Origin: Vreelandella olivaria
GTDB taxonomy: Bacteria; Pseudomonadota; Gammaproteobacteria; Pseudomonadales; Halomonadaceae
Assembly (NCBI GenBank): GCA_004295565.1
Contig: AP019416.1
Coordinates: 1,674,001 to 1,738,000 of the forward strand
Length of the DNA: 64,000 nucleotides
Direction of reading: 5' to 3'
The position numbers were made by a program, and so were the translations under genes. The stretch's first letter is position 1. Every line of letters starts with the position of its first letter. The notes under the pieces were generated by a model. That model had not been told where the DNA came from and did not search any database. It saw only the letters and a list, made by a program, of their open reading frames with translations. Shown here piece after piece: positions 1-9,303 of this stretch.

Positions 1-1
1 T

Positions 2-810
2 AAGGTGGCATTTCCCAGCAGCATGGTCGATCGCATCGTACCTGCGATGACCGACGCGGATTTCGAACGGTTAGCGGCGCTGGGCGTTACTGATCCCAAT
101 GCGGTGGTATGCGAAGCTTTCTCTCAGTAGAGGATCACTTTCCGCTTGGACGGCCGAACTGGGAGGCCGAGGGCGTTGAGATGGTCGCTGATGTCGAGCC
201 GTTTGAAACCATGAAGCTGCGTATGCTAAATGGCAGCCACTCCCTGCTGGCCTATCTTGGTGCGCTTGCAGGTATCGAAACGGTCTATGACGGCATCAAT
301 CATGACGAGCTACGGGCGTTGTTACGCCGCTATATGCTTGAAGAGGCAGCACCTACGCTAGAGATGCCCGAAGGCATCGATTTAGAGGCTTACGCTGACT
401 CGCTGCTGGCGCGCTTTGCCAATGACAGTTTGCGTCATCGTCTGCAGCAGATCGCTATGGATGGCAGCCAAAAGCTCCCTCAGCGCTGGCTCTCCGGCGC
501 GCTGAAACGTAGCGCCGCTGGTCAATCATCGCCCTGGGTGGCGTTGGGGATGGCAGCCTGGATTCGCTATACCGCGGGTCAAGACCTACAAGGCAATAGT
601 TACCCCGTGGATGATCCGCTAGCCAAGCGCTTTGCAGAGCTGCACCAGAGACATGGTCGCGATCCCAGTACGCTGGTAGCGGCCTATTTAGCCATGGATG
701 ACGTGGTGCCTAACGCATTGGCACAAGACGACGCCTTTGCACAGGCGGTGCTGGCGGCATATCAAGCACTAAGCCATGGTGGATTGAGTGAAGCACTAGC
801 GGCGCTATAG
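2..810 (+). CDS. Mannitol dehydrogenase / fructuronate reductase family protein, C-terminal part
   Basis: This is the 3' part of an NAD-dependent polyol/uronate reductase of the mannitol dehydrogenase family (UxuB, MtlK, UxaB type); the start lies outside the window. The reading frame begins with the family's SMVDRI segment at about base 20 and continues through an EAFSQ..EDHFP..RP stretch. The frame breaks near 125-131, where the codons after CAG should encode the W-V-V/I of the FSQWVIEDHF motif. The C-terminal helical domain follows, with the KLRMLNGSHS motif (the lysine that contacts substrate in this family) and PQRWL. Given the kduI/kduD/kdgK genes downstream, fructuronate reductase is the likeliest substrate assignment, but mannitol dehydrogenase cannot be excluded from this fragment. 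The gene ends just before a bidirectional terminator. Confidence 0.8.
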
Positions 811-846
811 CTCTGTTAAATAGTTCTGTTAAATAGCTCCGTTAAT
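808..846 (+). repeat. Three 13-bp tandem direct repeats starting at a stop codon
   Basis: Units begin at 808, 821 and 834 and read TAG-CTCTGTTAAA, TAG-TTCTGTTAAA and TAG-CTCCGTTAAT. The first TAG is the stop codon of the preceding reductase gene, so the repeat probably grew by slippage from the gene end. It lies directly before the terminator hairpin. Confidence 0.75.
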
Positions 847-849
847 CGC

Positions 850-886
850 AAAACCCCACAGATCGATTCAATCAGTGGGGTTTTTT
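850..886. terminator. Bidirectional Rho-independent terminator
   Basis: CCCCAC (854-859) pairs with GTGGGG (875-880). A run of six T follows on the plus strand, and four A precede the stem, giving a T tract on the minus strand. It serves the reductase gene (plus) and the symporter gene (minus), which converge here. Confidence 0.85.
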
Positions 887-908
887 ATTGCGCACTTATG
901 GCTAACGA

Positions 909-2407
909 TTAGTGAGGGGCAGCGGGCGCTTCAGCGTTCGTGAGAGTTGGTTCGGGCACTTGCTCCATACGCTTGCGCTCTTGGTCAAGAATGGCCAGCG
1001 CCTGGGCGGAAGTGACTCGGGAAGCGGGCGTTACTAGGCTTACAATCACACCGGCTACCAGTGCGACTAGCACAGCGGGAATGCTGGGGTTGCCCCAGAA
1101 GGCTGTCCAATCGCTATTGGCAATAATCATTAGGGAGGTGACCGACGCACAAATCAGCGTCGCAATAGCCCCTTGCCAGTTATAGCGAGGCCAGAAGCGC
1201 CCCAGCATGGCACTCACAAACAGCCCTGACAGAATCGTCGAGATCATCCGGGTGATGTAGGTGATGACATTGTCCGAGGCCAGTGCGAATAGCAGCGCCA
1301 GACCAATGGTTGCCACTAGCGCAATACGTGAGAAGCGCACCACGTTACGCGCTGATGGGGTGCGGCCCGTGGCCAGCACATAGAGATCACGAATCAGCGT
1401 GGAGACACCGGCAATCGCATCGGAACTGGCGCTCGACATGGTAGCGGAGAGGCCTGCTACCAATAGCAGTAAACCCAGCCCAAGCGGCATGATCTCTGTG
1501 GCCAGGAAAGGGAAGGCGAAATTGCTGTTTTCAAGCCCAGGGTTAAGGGCGTGGGTGGCCATACCAATAATCGCCGGAATGATCGAAAAGCCCAGGTAAA
1601 GAACGCCGGTGATTAAGAACGAGCGGCGTACCGATTTGACTGATTTGCCTGAATAGATGCGCTGACGAAAGGAGGGCGTAGCAAGAACGCCAATGGCAAT
1701 GACGGCAGCCAGTGACAGCGCTGGCAGCGCACCAATTTGACCAATACCAAGAAAGCTAGTGGCGCCTGCATCCATGCCCGCCGTAAGACCTGAAAAACCG
1801 CCAACTTCGACCAGTGCCAGTATTGCCATCAATATAAAGCCCGCGAACAGCACAACCGCTTGGATGGTGTCCGTCCAGATAACCGCAAAATATCCCCCAC
1901 TACGCAGTAAATGCCGAAGCCTAACGCCACCAGAATACGCGCAGTGGTGAGATCGATACCCGCCATCCAGGAGAGGTAGAGACCACCGCCAAGAATGTGC
2001 GCACCCAGCCACCCTATACAGGCGATATAGATCAGCAGCGCGACCACATTGCGCACCAGCCGGTTGGCACCCACGTAGTAGGCCAGCTCCTCACTCATGG
2101 TCATAAAACGCAGCTTGCGCACTGGCGCAAAGCAGACGGCGAGCAACAAAATACCCACGGCACCCCCAAGCCCGTATAAAGCACCTGCCCAACCGTTGGC
2201 GTAACCAAACCCAACGGCACCCATGCTGGAACCGGTGCCCACCATGGTCGCGACCGTGGTTCCCACGGTCAGAAAGAGTGGAACGCTTCGCCCACCGAGT
2301 AGAAAGTCGTCACCGCTACCGCGCTTATGCCTTGAGACCCACCAGCCGAAGGCGATCATGGCGATAATGTAGAGCACGAAGGTGACAAGGAATATTTGAC
2401 TGTTCAT
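909..2407 (-). CDS. Sodium:solute symporter (SSF family)
   Basis: A multi-pass inner-membrane Na+-coupled importer of the SSF (TC 2.A.21) family, about 499 residues once one missing base is restored. The N terminus (MNSQIFLVTFVLY) is a hydrophobic helix followed by the family-typical DDFLLGGRS segment and a GTGSSMGAVG loop. Further membrane helices run to a short charged C-terminal tail. One frame break lies in the C5 run at 1894-1898; adding one base joins GIYCVVG to GYFAVIWTD and makes the length divisible by three. An AGAGG ribosome-binding site precedes the ATG. The gene is co-directional with the RidA and D-aminoacylase genes, so the substrate may be a D-amino acid or N-acyl-D-amino acid. 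That is inference from context; the MITE and a hairpin in between may uncouple its transcription. Confidence 0.85.
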
Positions 2408-2509
2408 GTTAACCTCTTATCGTTGTGTATCCGGCCGTTGCCGCGGCCGAAGGTAGATTAATGGAAGCGATTACCGCGGGGCTTTTTATCCTAATCACGC
2501 GGTAATCTG
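2408..2509. promoter_or_regulatory. Upstream region of the symporter gene with a 10-bp inverted repeat
   Basis: GATTACCGCG (2469-2478) and CGCGGTAATC (2498-2507) are perfect inverted arms separated by 19 bases. They lie about 60-100 bases upstream of the symporter ATG at 2407, which is a plausible operator position. No regulator can be assigned from sequence alone. Confidence 0.4.
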
Positions 2510-2543
2510 GCGCTGCACCCTTGCCGGGGTGTGGCGCTTTTTT
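2510..2543 (+). terminator. Plus-strand terminator-like hairpin with no obvious plus-strand gene
   Basis: GCGCTGCACCC (2510-2520) pairs with GGGTGTGGCGC (2527-2537), giving eleven pairs including two G-U wobbles, followed by six T at 2538-2543. No plus-strand gene precedes it. The A tract needed for minus-strand use is absent. Confidence 0.5.
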
Positions 2544-2573
2544 GGCTTTTTTCGTGATGCTTTTTTCTGAGTA

Positions 2574-2720
2574 CTAGGCTTTGTCTGAAAAGTCGGCGAG
2601 CGAAGGCCAGACAAGGCAAAAATTGGCGAAAAGACGGAGTTTACGTGTTGTAAATGAGTACTTTGAGCCGATTTTTAACGCCGTATGGTCGAGCGCAGCC
2701 AGTTTTCAGACAGAGCCTAG
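2574..2720. mobile_element. MITE-like element, 147 bp, IS5-like ends
   Basis: The element has near-perfect terminal inverted repeats: CTAGGCTTTGTCTGAAAA at 2574-2591 and TTTTCAGACAGAGCCTAG at 2703-2720, with one mismatch. The outermost CTAG on both sides could be a 4-bp target duplication of the YTAR kind made by IS5-family transposases. No transposase is encoded, so it would need one in trans. It lies between the symporter and ridA, and its right CTAG supplies or preserves the ridA stop codon. The repeats are seen directly; the IS5 link is inferred from end sequence and target shape. Confidence 0.7.
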
Positions 2721-3108
2721 GCGCGATCAGCGCGGTAGCACTTCACGTCAACCTCCACTTTGCAATCCACCACCAAGTCTTGAACACTACAGATACGCGC
2801 CGGTGGGTTGTCGCCAAAGATCTCCTTAAACACCTTATTGAACGAGGTGAAGTAGCGCGCATCGGTGAGCACGGTGGTGACATGTACAACGTCTTCAACG
2901 CCGAAACCTGCTTCTTGCATAATGGCCAGGCAGTTATCGAAGGCGAGACGGGTCTGCTCAACAATGCCGCCTTCAACCACTTCGCCGTCGGTCATGGGGG
3001 TTTGGCCGGAGACGTACAGCCAGCCACCTGCCTCTACAGCGCGGGCAAGGGCAGTTTCTGGCCGCCGGTGCCTACACCGCCTTCGGTGCCGTATCGCGTA
3101 ATGCTCAT
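2717..3108 (-). CDS. ridA: RidA family enamine/imine deaminase
   Basis: A small YjgF/YER057c/UK114 protein of about 130 residues that hydrolyses reactive 2-aminoacrylate-type enamines and imines made by PLP enzymes. The start at 3108 (MSITRYGTEGG) has an AGGAG site six bases upstream. One base is missing near 3047-3056, splitting the opening from the rest (ARAVEAGGWLYVSGQTP). The NPPAR segment carries the arginine that binds the carboxylate in this family, followed by VEVDVKCYRA near the end. The stop codon lies in the CTAG at the edge of the adjacent MITE. RidA beside a D-amino-acid PLP enzyme and a D-aminoacylase makes sense as clean-up of unstable intermediates. Confidence 0.87.
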
Positions 3109-3109
3109 G

Positions 3110-4588
3110 GGGTTTGCTCCTGATTGGATGGAAAAGAAGTGATTTTTGAGAAATACGCTCTGTTCTGCACAGCATGCGGCCAGAGCGCTGGTCGCTAATA
3201 GCACCTTGGTGATAGGCAATCTTGCCGTTCACCACCACCATATCGATCCCTGTCGCGGCCGCGATGGGGGTCTCATAATTCGCCGTATCTTCCAGCACCG
3301 TGAGATCAAACAGGGTGAGGTCTGCATAGGCGCCGATACGGATGACGCCGCGATCGGTTAAGCCAAAATTGGCCGCTGAAAGGCTGGTCATTTTGCGCAC
3401 CGCTTCCGCCAGCGGCAGTAGCTTTAAATCGCGGCTGTAGTGGGCCAGCACGCGGGGAAACGCACCCCAAAGGCGCGGGTGAGGATGCGGGTCGTTCGGT
3501 AATCCATCGGAACCGACCATGGAGAGCGGATGCGCTAACACCTGCTGCATATCCGCTTCGCTCATATTGTGGTAAACCGCCCCGCCGGCTGTAGCTGCCT
3601 GGCAGCGTCTAGTAGGGTCATCCCCACTCGGCGGCGATCACTTTTAACGGGCGCCGCGCCTGCTCCGGATGAGGGGTCGACCAGGTAATGGTGATCTCTA
3701 TTTCTTCCGTTACCTGGCCCAGGTCGAGAGTGGAAGAGCCCGCCGTATAGGGGTAGCAGTCGCAATGGGCATGTTGGTGTTGGGCGGCTGCTTCCAGTTT
3801 ACTCAATGCCTTGCTTGCACCGCCCCAATTGCCAGCGCCGGCGCATTTAAGATGCGAGATCACTAGCGGCACTTGGCCATCACGAGCGGTGGTAAACGCT
3901 TCGTCCATGGCCCCAGTAGGCCCGCAAACTCATCACGAAGGTGTGTTGTATAAACACCGCCCGACTTGCCAACGGCTGCTACCAGGGGAGCCATTTCAGT
4001 GGTTGGTGCACTTATCGCATTACGGTAGGCAAGCCCAGAGCTCAGTCCCAGCGCGCCTTCCTCAAGCGCTTGGCGAAGCAAGACTTCCATTTTGGTGATT
4101 TCTGCTGCAGAAGCGGGGCGGGCAAAGCTATCCATTACTTGGCTGCGCAGACTGGTATGCCCCACCAAAGCGGCAACGTTAATGCTTGGTTGAGCGGCGT
4201 CTACGGCGTTGGCGTAATCGGCGAAGCTTGGATAGCGGAAATCCTCCAGCTTGCCCAGTAAATTCATTGGGTCGGGGACTTCACTGGCCAGTGTCACCGG
4301 GCTTGCGCTGATACCGCAGTTGCCTACGACTACGGTGGTGACTCCTTGGGTCAGCTTTGGCAGCATTTCGGGTACACGAATGACGTTGGTATCGTCATGG
4401 GTATGCACATCGATAAAGCCTGGGGCTAAATAGCGCTCATTGGCATCGATAATCGTCGTTGCGGTGGCATAGGGCATTGCGCCGATAGCGCAGATACGCT
4501 CTCCCTGAATAGCCACATCGGCACGAAAATGAGCAGCGCCTGAGCCATCCAGCACGTTGGCATTACGAATCAGCAGGTCGTAAACCAT
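3110..4588 (-). CDS. D-aminoacylase (N-acyl-D-amino-acid deacylase), frameshifted
   Basis: An amidohydrolase-superfamily enzyme that removes the acyl group from N-acyl-D-amino acids in the cytoplasm. The start at 4588 (MVYDLLIRNANVLDGSG) has a GGAG site inside the end of the rpiR gene. Metal-site motifs are visible: GFIDVHTHDD, GNCG, the TTHLRDE lysine/histidine strand, VISHLKCAG, and SDGLPNDPHPHPR with the catalytic aspartate region. The C-terminal beta-sandwich (GADLTLFD-like) precedes the end. The frame breaks at least near 3885 and near 3570-3640, and the exact 3' end is unclear because no stop appears before ridA in the present frame. Full length is about 480-490 residues, as expected for the family. 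It forms a translationally coupled unit with the RpiR regulator. Confidence 0.85.
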
Positions 4589-4589
4589 C

Positions 4590-5453
4590 CTAATCTCCAA
4601 GTGGCTGGCGGTTATCACCACCGCGATGGTCATCCAGGCTCAGTTTGAGGCGGCGCAATTTAGTCCGTGAGCGCTCGCGATGGCGCATGGCAAGTTCAAG
4701 CGCCAATACGTCAATGACCGCCAGCATGGCGTAGCGGGAAGCCGAAGGGTGGTAGATAAAGTCGGTCTCCCGGGAAGTGATCGGAAGCACAATATCGGAT
4801 GTTTCGGCGAGTGGAGAATTCATTGCGGTGATCGCAATCACCTTGGCGCCGTACTGCTTTGCAATCTGTGCTGACTCCACCATCTCCGGGGTGTAACCCG
4901 TCACCGACAGCACGACGACGACGTCATCAGGCTCAAGGGTGGACGCCACCATGCGGGGTAGCAGCGCTTGAGGGTAAGCACAGATCGCATAGCCAAGGCG
5001 TACCAGGCGAAACTGAAGCTCTTGGGAGAGAATGCTGGAACCCCCACCGGCGCCAAACACCAGTATCTGGCGCGCTGTATCTAACTGTTCAACCGCCCCG
5101 GACACATCGGCTTGGGCGAGTAAGTCGCGGTTAAGCGCGAGGGTTTGCGTAGCAATGTCATACACCACGCTTGAGCTATCTTCAGGCGTTGCTTCTTGAA
5201 TAAAACGGCGGCCAGCGGCTAAGGCGCGGGTTAAGCGCGTTTTCAAGTCACGCACATTTGTGCAGCCGATAGCGCGGGCAAAACGGGTGACGCTGGCATC
5301 GCTAACCCCGGCGCGCTGGGCGATGTCACTGATACTCGCTTCAGTGACGAACTCGATGTCAGCAAATATCAGCTCAGCAACCTTCTTTTCAGCGTCGCGC
5401 AGCGCGGCAAAGTCAGTGGTAATACGTGACAAAATGTCGATTTCTTGGCTCAC
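4590..5453 (-). CDS. MurR/RpiR family transcriptional regulator
   Basis: An intact 287-residue regulator. The N-terminal HTH_6 domain (about residues 5-80) contains ISDIAQRAGVSDASVTRFARAIGC, a clear helix-turn-helix. The C-terminal SIS sugar/phosphosugar-type domain (about 110-260) includes ILVFGAGGGSSILSQ and VVVLSVTGYTPE. It is the first gene of the minus-strand D-aminoacylase unit and is divergent from the DSD1-family gene; its stop codon is one base from the D-aminoacylase start. A palindrome in the intergenic region (5490-5502) is a candidate operator. Related RpiR regulators commonly control the adjacent D-aminoacylase locus; the inducer here is unknown. Confidence 0.92.
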   Translation of the reverse strand: MSQEIDILSRITTDFAALRDAEKKVAELIFADIEFVTEASISDIAQRAGVSDASVTRFARAIGCTNVRDLKTRLTRALAAGRRFIQEATPEDSSSVVYDIATQTLALNRDLLAQADVSGAVEQLDTARQILVFGAGGGSSILSQELQFRLVRLGYAICAYPQALLPRMVASTLEPDDVVVVLSVTGYTPEMVESAQIAKQYGAKVIAITAMNSPLAETSDIVLPITSRETDFIYHPSASRYAMLAVIDVLALELAMRHRERSRTKLRRLKLSLDDHRGGDNRQPLGD

Positions 5454-5489
5454 CGTGGACTCCTAATGGTTGCCTGATTTAAAAAGTAT

Positions 5490-5502
5490 GTTAGTTTCTA
5501 AC
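5490..5502. promoter_or_regulatory. Candidate RpiR operator
   Basis: GTTAG-TTT-CTAAC is a short perfect inverted repeat in the 113-bp AT-rich gap between the divergent rpiR and DSD1-family genes. A second TCTAAC half-site-like element lies near 5528. The link to RpiR rests on position only. Confidence 0.45.
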
Positions 5503-5566
5503 TTGAAGTCAATAGTTGTGAAAATATCTAACATTGATGCTTGTTAAAAAATGAGGATGCGGGCGA

Positions 5567-6772
5567 ATGCAGACAATGGCGTTAGCGGTGGATAAAGGCG
5601 GTGTGGAATTGGGTTCAAACCTTCTGTCAGGTCTCAGCCTGCCCGCTGCCGTGGTACATGAAGGCCCACTGGCCCATAACGTAGCGTGGATGCAACGATT
5701 CGCAGAAGCTCACGGCGCTCGCTTGGCGCCCCATGGCAAAACCACCATGACGCCCGCGCTTTTCCATCGACAGCTCCAGGCAGGTGCGTGGGGAATCACA
5801 CTTGCCACTGCGCCCCAGTGTCGTGCTGCCTTCGCCAATGGTGTCACCCGAATATTGATGGCGAACCAACTGGTGGGTCAGGCCAATATGGCCATTATTG
5901 CCAGTCTGATTGAGCAGGGCGCTGCGTTTTACTGTGTGGTCGATAGCCAGGAGAACGTACGCCAGCTTGGGCGTTTTTTTGCTGAGCGGGGCTTGAGGCT
6001 ATCGGTGCTTATTGAGGTTGGCGTAGAGGGTGGTCGCTGCGGCTGCCGCAATCAGCAGGAGATTGTTTCGCTAGCAGAAGCGATTGCTGAAGAGCCTGCA
6101 CTTTCATTAGCGGGGCTTGAAGGCTATGAAGGGGTGGTTCACGGCGATAATCCTGAGTCGGGTATTCGTGCCTATGCTCAATATTTAGTTGATGTGTCCG
6201 TGGAGCTTGAGGCCGCTCAGCGCTTCTCCGAGCCTAACCCAATAGTGACAGCCTCAGGCTCAGCTTGGTATGACGTGATCGCAGAAGCTTTTCGCGGGGC
6301 GCCGCTGCAGGGCGATTTACCCCGGTGCTTCGCCCGGGGTGCTACGTAGTTCACGACCATGGCTTGTATCGTGAGGCGCAGAGCGCAGTAATGGCGCGCC
6401 GCCCTGATTTGCAGCAGGGGCTTGAGCCTGCTCTGGAAGTTTTGCCCAGGTGCAGTCGCTTCCCGAACCTGGGCTTGCCATTGTGGCGCTAGGTAAGCGT
6501 GATATCGGTCATGACCAGCTACCGATTGCCCTCCGTCGTTTTCGGAAGGAGGTGATCCCTCGCAGCCATTATCGGTGACTGGTTGGGAGGTGACGAAAAT
6601 TATGGATCAGCATACGTTCGTGCGGCTTCCCGAAGAGGCTCAGGATATCGAGGTCGGTGATATCGTTGCCTTTGGCGCCTCTCATCCCTGTTTAACCTTC
6701 GATAAATGGCGTCAGATACTGTTAGTGGATGATCAGCTAAACGTGAAAGAGCGTATGGCGACCTACTTTTAG
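5567..6772 (+). CDS. DSD1-family PLP-dependent enzyme (D-threonine aldolase / D-serine dehydratase-like)
   Basis: An alanine-racemase-fold, fold type III PLP enzyme acting on D-amino acids or D-3-hydroxy amino acids. The PLP lysine is K58 in APHGKTTMTP, a hallmark of the family. Later segments include EVGVEGGRCG, GLEGYEG and the C-terminal metal-binding part with VVHDHG, then SHPCLTFDKWR, which supplies the conserved histidine and cysteine ligands. Frame breaks lie near 6322, 6440 and 6573, all repairable by one base. It is divergent from rpiR-D-aminoacylase-ridA. This suggests D-amino acids released by the D-aminoacylase are cleaved or deaminated here and the imine product is handled by RidA. 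Whether it is an aldolase or a dehydratase cannot be told from sequence. Confidence 0.83.
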
Positions 6773-6810
6773 AGTGTTGTTATAGCGGGCGCTATTATAG
6801 AGAACATCAT

Positions 6811-7603
6811 TTAGCTCGTTGTGCCTGCTGGAAGGCGCCCGCCAATAGCCAGGGTCAGGGCGTCTGCCAGCTCCCCTAGCTGCTCCCGGCAGCGGTCGAT
6901 GCTGGGCACTTCCCGGTGCATTGCCTCTGGAATCAGCGTGAGATAAGGGATGGTGATAACCGCTTCGATAACGTCATGAACCCCAAAGACGGGGAAGCTG
7001 ATATTGGTTAACCCCTGAACCTGAGGGCTTGGCCCCACGTGGTAGCCCTGCTGGCGAATCGGATCAAATAGCGCCCGCGTTCGGTCAACCTCTTGTTGGG
7101 TTGCATCGCTGGCGGTGAGAATACGCTCACGGCGTTGCTCATCCAGAAAGGCCAGCATGACGGCCCCTGAACCGGAGCCGCATATATCGATTTTGGCCCC
7201 AGGCGCAGCCCAAAGCCCATCTTGTCGGGTTTTCGTACTGGGCCACTACCAATAGATGACCAGGACGAGCAACGCTAAGGTGACACGACTGGGAGATTTC
7301 ATGGCACAGCTCTTCCATGCGCGGTAGCGCGGCCTGTACTAACCGCTTGGTGGGCGGGAAGCGGTGGGCCATTTCAAACATCTTTAGCGTTAGTTGATAG
7401 CGGCTACCGCTATCATCCATGCTGACGTAGCCACGATCCCGCAGCACCATCAGCATGCGGTACATCTCATTGGTTTTACGGCCGATCTGTTCGGCAATCG
7501 CTTGGGTGCTTAGCGGCTGGGGAGATTGGGCAAGCAGCTCCAAAATATCCAACCCTTTCTCTAAGGCCGGGGCGTGGTACTGCGTTTCAGCCTTTTCCTT
7601 CAT
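6811..7603 (-). CDS. IclR family transcriptional regulator (KdgR-like position)
   Basis: A regulator of about 264 residues with an N-terminal winged helix-turn-helix (KGLDILELLAQSPQPLSTQAIAEQIG split over residues 15-40) and a C-terminal IclR effector domain. Frame breaks near 7217 and 7190 split it; joining them gives GFGLRLGAK-IDICGSGSGAVMLAFLDEQ, the expected effector-domain sequence. It is the last gene downstream of kduD on the same strand with 61 bases between. KdgR, the regulator of pectin/uronate genes in enterobacteria, is also an IclR protein, so control of the neighbouring uronate operon is the best guess. The perfect palindrome at 12181-12207 upstream of the TRAP genes is a candidate site. 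Confidence 0.85.
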
Positions 7604-7664
7604 TCAAGCTCCCTTACGTGATTGCCTATCGCTCGTTGATCGTGGCGTTAACCAAAATGCTTGG

Positions 7665-8417
7665 TTAGCGTGCCAGCCAGCCACCGTCTACCGCCAGGGT
7701 ATGCCCATGCACGTAGCGGGCGGCATCGGAGCATAAGAATATCACAGCGCCGGCTAAGTCTTCTGGTGTGCCCCAGCGTCCGGCGGGGATTCGGCCAAGA
7801 ATTTCAGCATGGCGCTGGGGGTCGTCGCGCAGTGCTTGAGTGTTGTCGGTGGCCATATAGCCAGGGGCGATGCCATTAACGTTGATGTCATGGCCCGCCC
7901 ACTCATTGGCGAGCAGCCGTGTTAGACCGAGAATGCCGCTTTTGCTGGCGGTGTAGGAGGGCACTCGAATGCCGCCCTGAAACGACAGTAATGACGCGAT
8001 ATTGACGATCTTGCCCGGCGCTTGGCGCTCGATAAGGTGTTTGGCCACCTGCTGGGCGAGAAAGAAAGCGGCTTTCAAGTTAACGTCAATGACGTCATCC
8101 CAATCTTGCTCTGAAAATTCAACGGCTGCCGCCCGACGAATAATCCCCGCATTATTGACCAGAATATCCACCTTGCCCGCTTGGGCAATCGCCTGCGAGA
8201 CAATCTCGCTAGGTGATTGGCTGCCCAGCTCAGCGGTAATGTCATAAAACTGGCGCCCTAGGGCCTCGACCTGTTGGCGGGTGTCATCAGCAGGGCTGCG
8301 GTTGACGCCCACGATATCCGCACCCGCCTGTGCCAGTGCAATGGCAATGCCCTGGCCCAGCCCTTTGTTGCAACCCGTCACCATGGCAACTTGGCCGTTC
8401 AGCGAAAATAGCTTCAT
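7665..8417 (-). CDS. kduD: 2-dehydro-3-deoxy-D-gluconate 5-dehydrogenase (SDR family)
   Basis: An intact 250-residue short-chain dehydrogenase/reductase. It shows the cofactor motif TGCNKGLGQG (residues 14-23), NNAG, the catalytic tyrosine and lysine in SYTASK, and the C-terminal HTLAVDGGWLAR typical of KduD. The enzyme interconverts 2,5-diketo-3-deoxygluconate and 2-keto-3-deoxygluconate, the step after KduI in breakdown of unsaturated uronates from pectin or related polymers. It lies 23 bases after kduI on the same strand, which supports the assignment over a generic gluconate dehydrogenase. Confidence 0.9.
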   Translation of the reverse strand: MKLFSLNGQVAMVTGCNKGLGQGIAIALAQAGADIVGVNRSPADDTRQQVEALGRQFYDITAELGSQSPSEIVSQAIAQAGKVDILVNNAGIIRRAAAVEFSEQDWDDVIDVNLKAAFFLAQQVAKHLIERQAPGKIVNIASLLSFQGGIRVPSYTASKSGILGLTRLLANEWAGHDINVNGIAPGYMATDNTQALRDDPQRHAEILGRIPAGRWGTPEDLAGAVIFLCSDAARYVHGHTLAVDGGWLAR

Positions 8418-8440
8418 TGGTCACTCTCCTGGGTAGTGGT

Positions 8441-9270
8441 TTAGCGCAGCGCTTTAGAAGCGATAAAGTCCATATCATCGTAGGTCAGGTTTTCACCGCA
8501 CATACCCCAAATAAAGGTGTAGCGGCGAGTACCAAAGCCACAGTGAATCGACCAGCTGGGGTGAATCACGGCTTGTTCGTTGGCCACCACGATATGCCGG
8601 GTCTCTTGGGGTTCGCCACACAGGTGAAACACCACATCGTCTTCACTCAAGTCAAAGTAGAAGTACACTTCCATGCGCCGTTCGTGGGTATGGCAGGGCA
8701 TGGTGTTCCACATACTGCCGGGCTCTAACTGGGTAAGCCCCATGGAGAGCTGGCAGGTATCCAGTACATCGGTATGCAGGTACTTATTGATGGTACGCAC
8801 ATTGCCGGTTTCAGGGTCGCCAAGGGTGGTGGGCGAAGCATCTTCCGTGCGGATATGGCGAAGCTGGTAACGTACATGGGCAGGCGTTGAGTTGATATAA
8901 AAGCGCGCAGGTTTGGTCGCATCGAGGCTCTCAAAGCTGACTTCACGGCTCTCTTTGGGAATATACAGGCCGTGGTGGGTGCCCAGCTCGACCGTTTCGC
9001 CGTCGACAGTAATGCGCCCGGGCGCGCCAATGTTAATAACCCCATTTCCCGCCGCTCTAGAAAATAGTCAACGCCAAGCTCTTTGCCACCGCTCAGGGTG
9101 AGCGACGAATCAGTGGGCACCGCGCCACCCACAATAATGCGGTCAACGTGGCTGTAGGTGAGCGACAGTTGGCCTGGCACCATAATCTGGGTGACCAGCA
9201 TTTTGTCACGCAGGCCCTGGGTATCGAGGGTTTTAAAATGATCGCTATGAAGCGCTTGGCGAATATCCAT
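8441..9270 (-). CDS. kduI: 5-keto-4-deoxyuronate isomerase
   Basis: The cupin-fold isomerase that converts 5-keto-4-deoxyuronate to 2,5-diketo-3-deoxygluconate. One base is missing near 9040-9050; restoring it gives 276 residues, very close to the E. coli enzyme. Zinc-binding residues are visible in the C-terminal half: [19 protein letters not shown] supplies two histidines and a glutamate, and [12 protein letters not shown] a further histidine. It is followed by kduD and preceded by the TRAP genes, all on the minus strand, forming an uptake-plus-catabolism operon. Confidence 0.93.
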
Positions 9271-9303
9271 ATGAATTTCCTTTAATGGTCAACGTAAATG
9301 GGC

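Noticed and set aside
2461-2477. A third LacI-type operator (ATGGAAGCGATTACC) upstream of the symporter gene
   Set aside because: The left half fits, but the right half needs an extra base, so spacing is wrong for the LacI sites at 15135 and 16213.
2581-2829. Small open frames inside and across the MITE
   Set aside because: They cross the inverted-repeat element and ridA on the wrong strand, with no ribosome site; the element looks non-coding.
6779-6800. A terminator between the DSD1-family gene and the IclR gene (ATAGCG-GG-CGCTAT)
   Set aside because: The arms are only six bases with a two-base loop and there is no convincing T tract; too weak to call.
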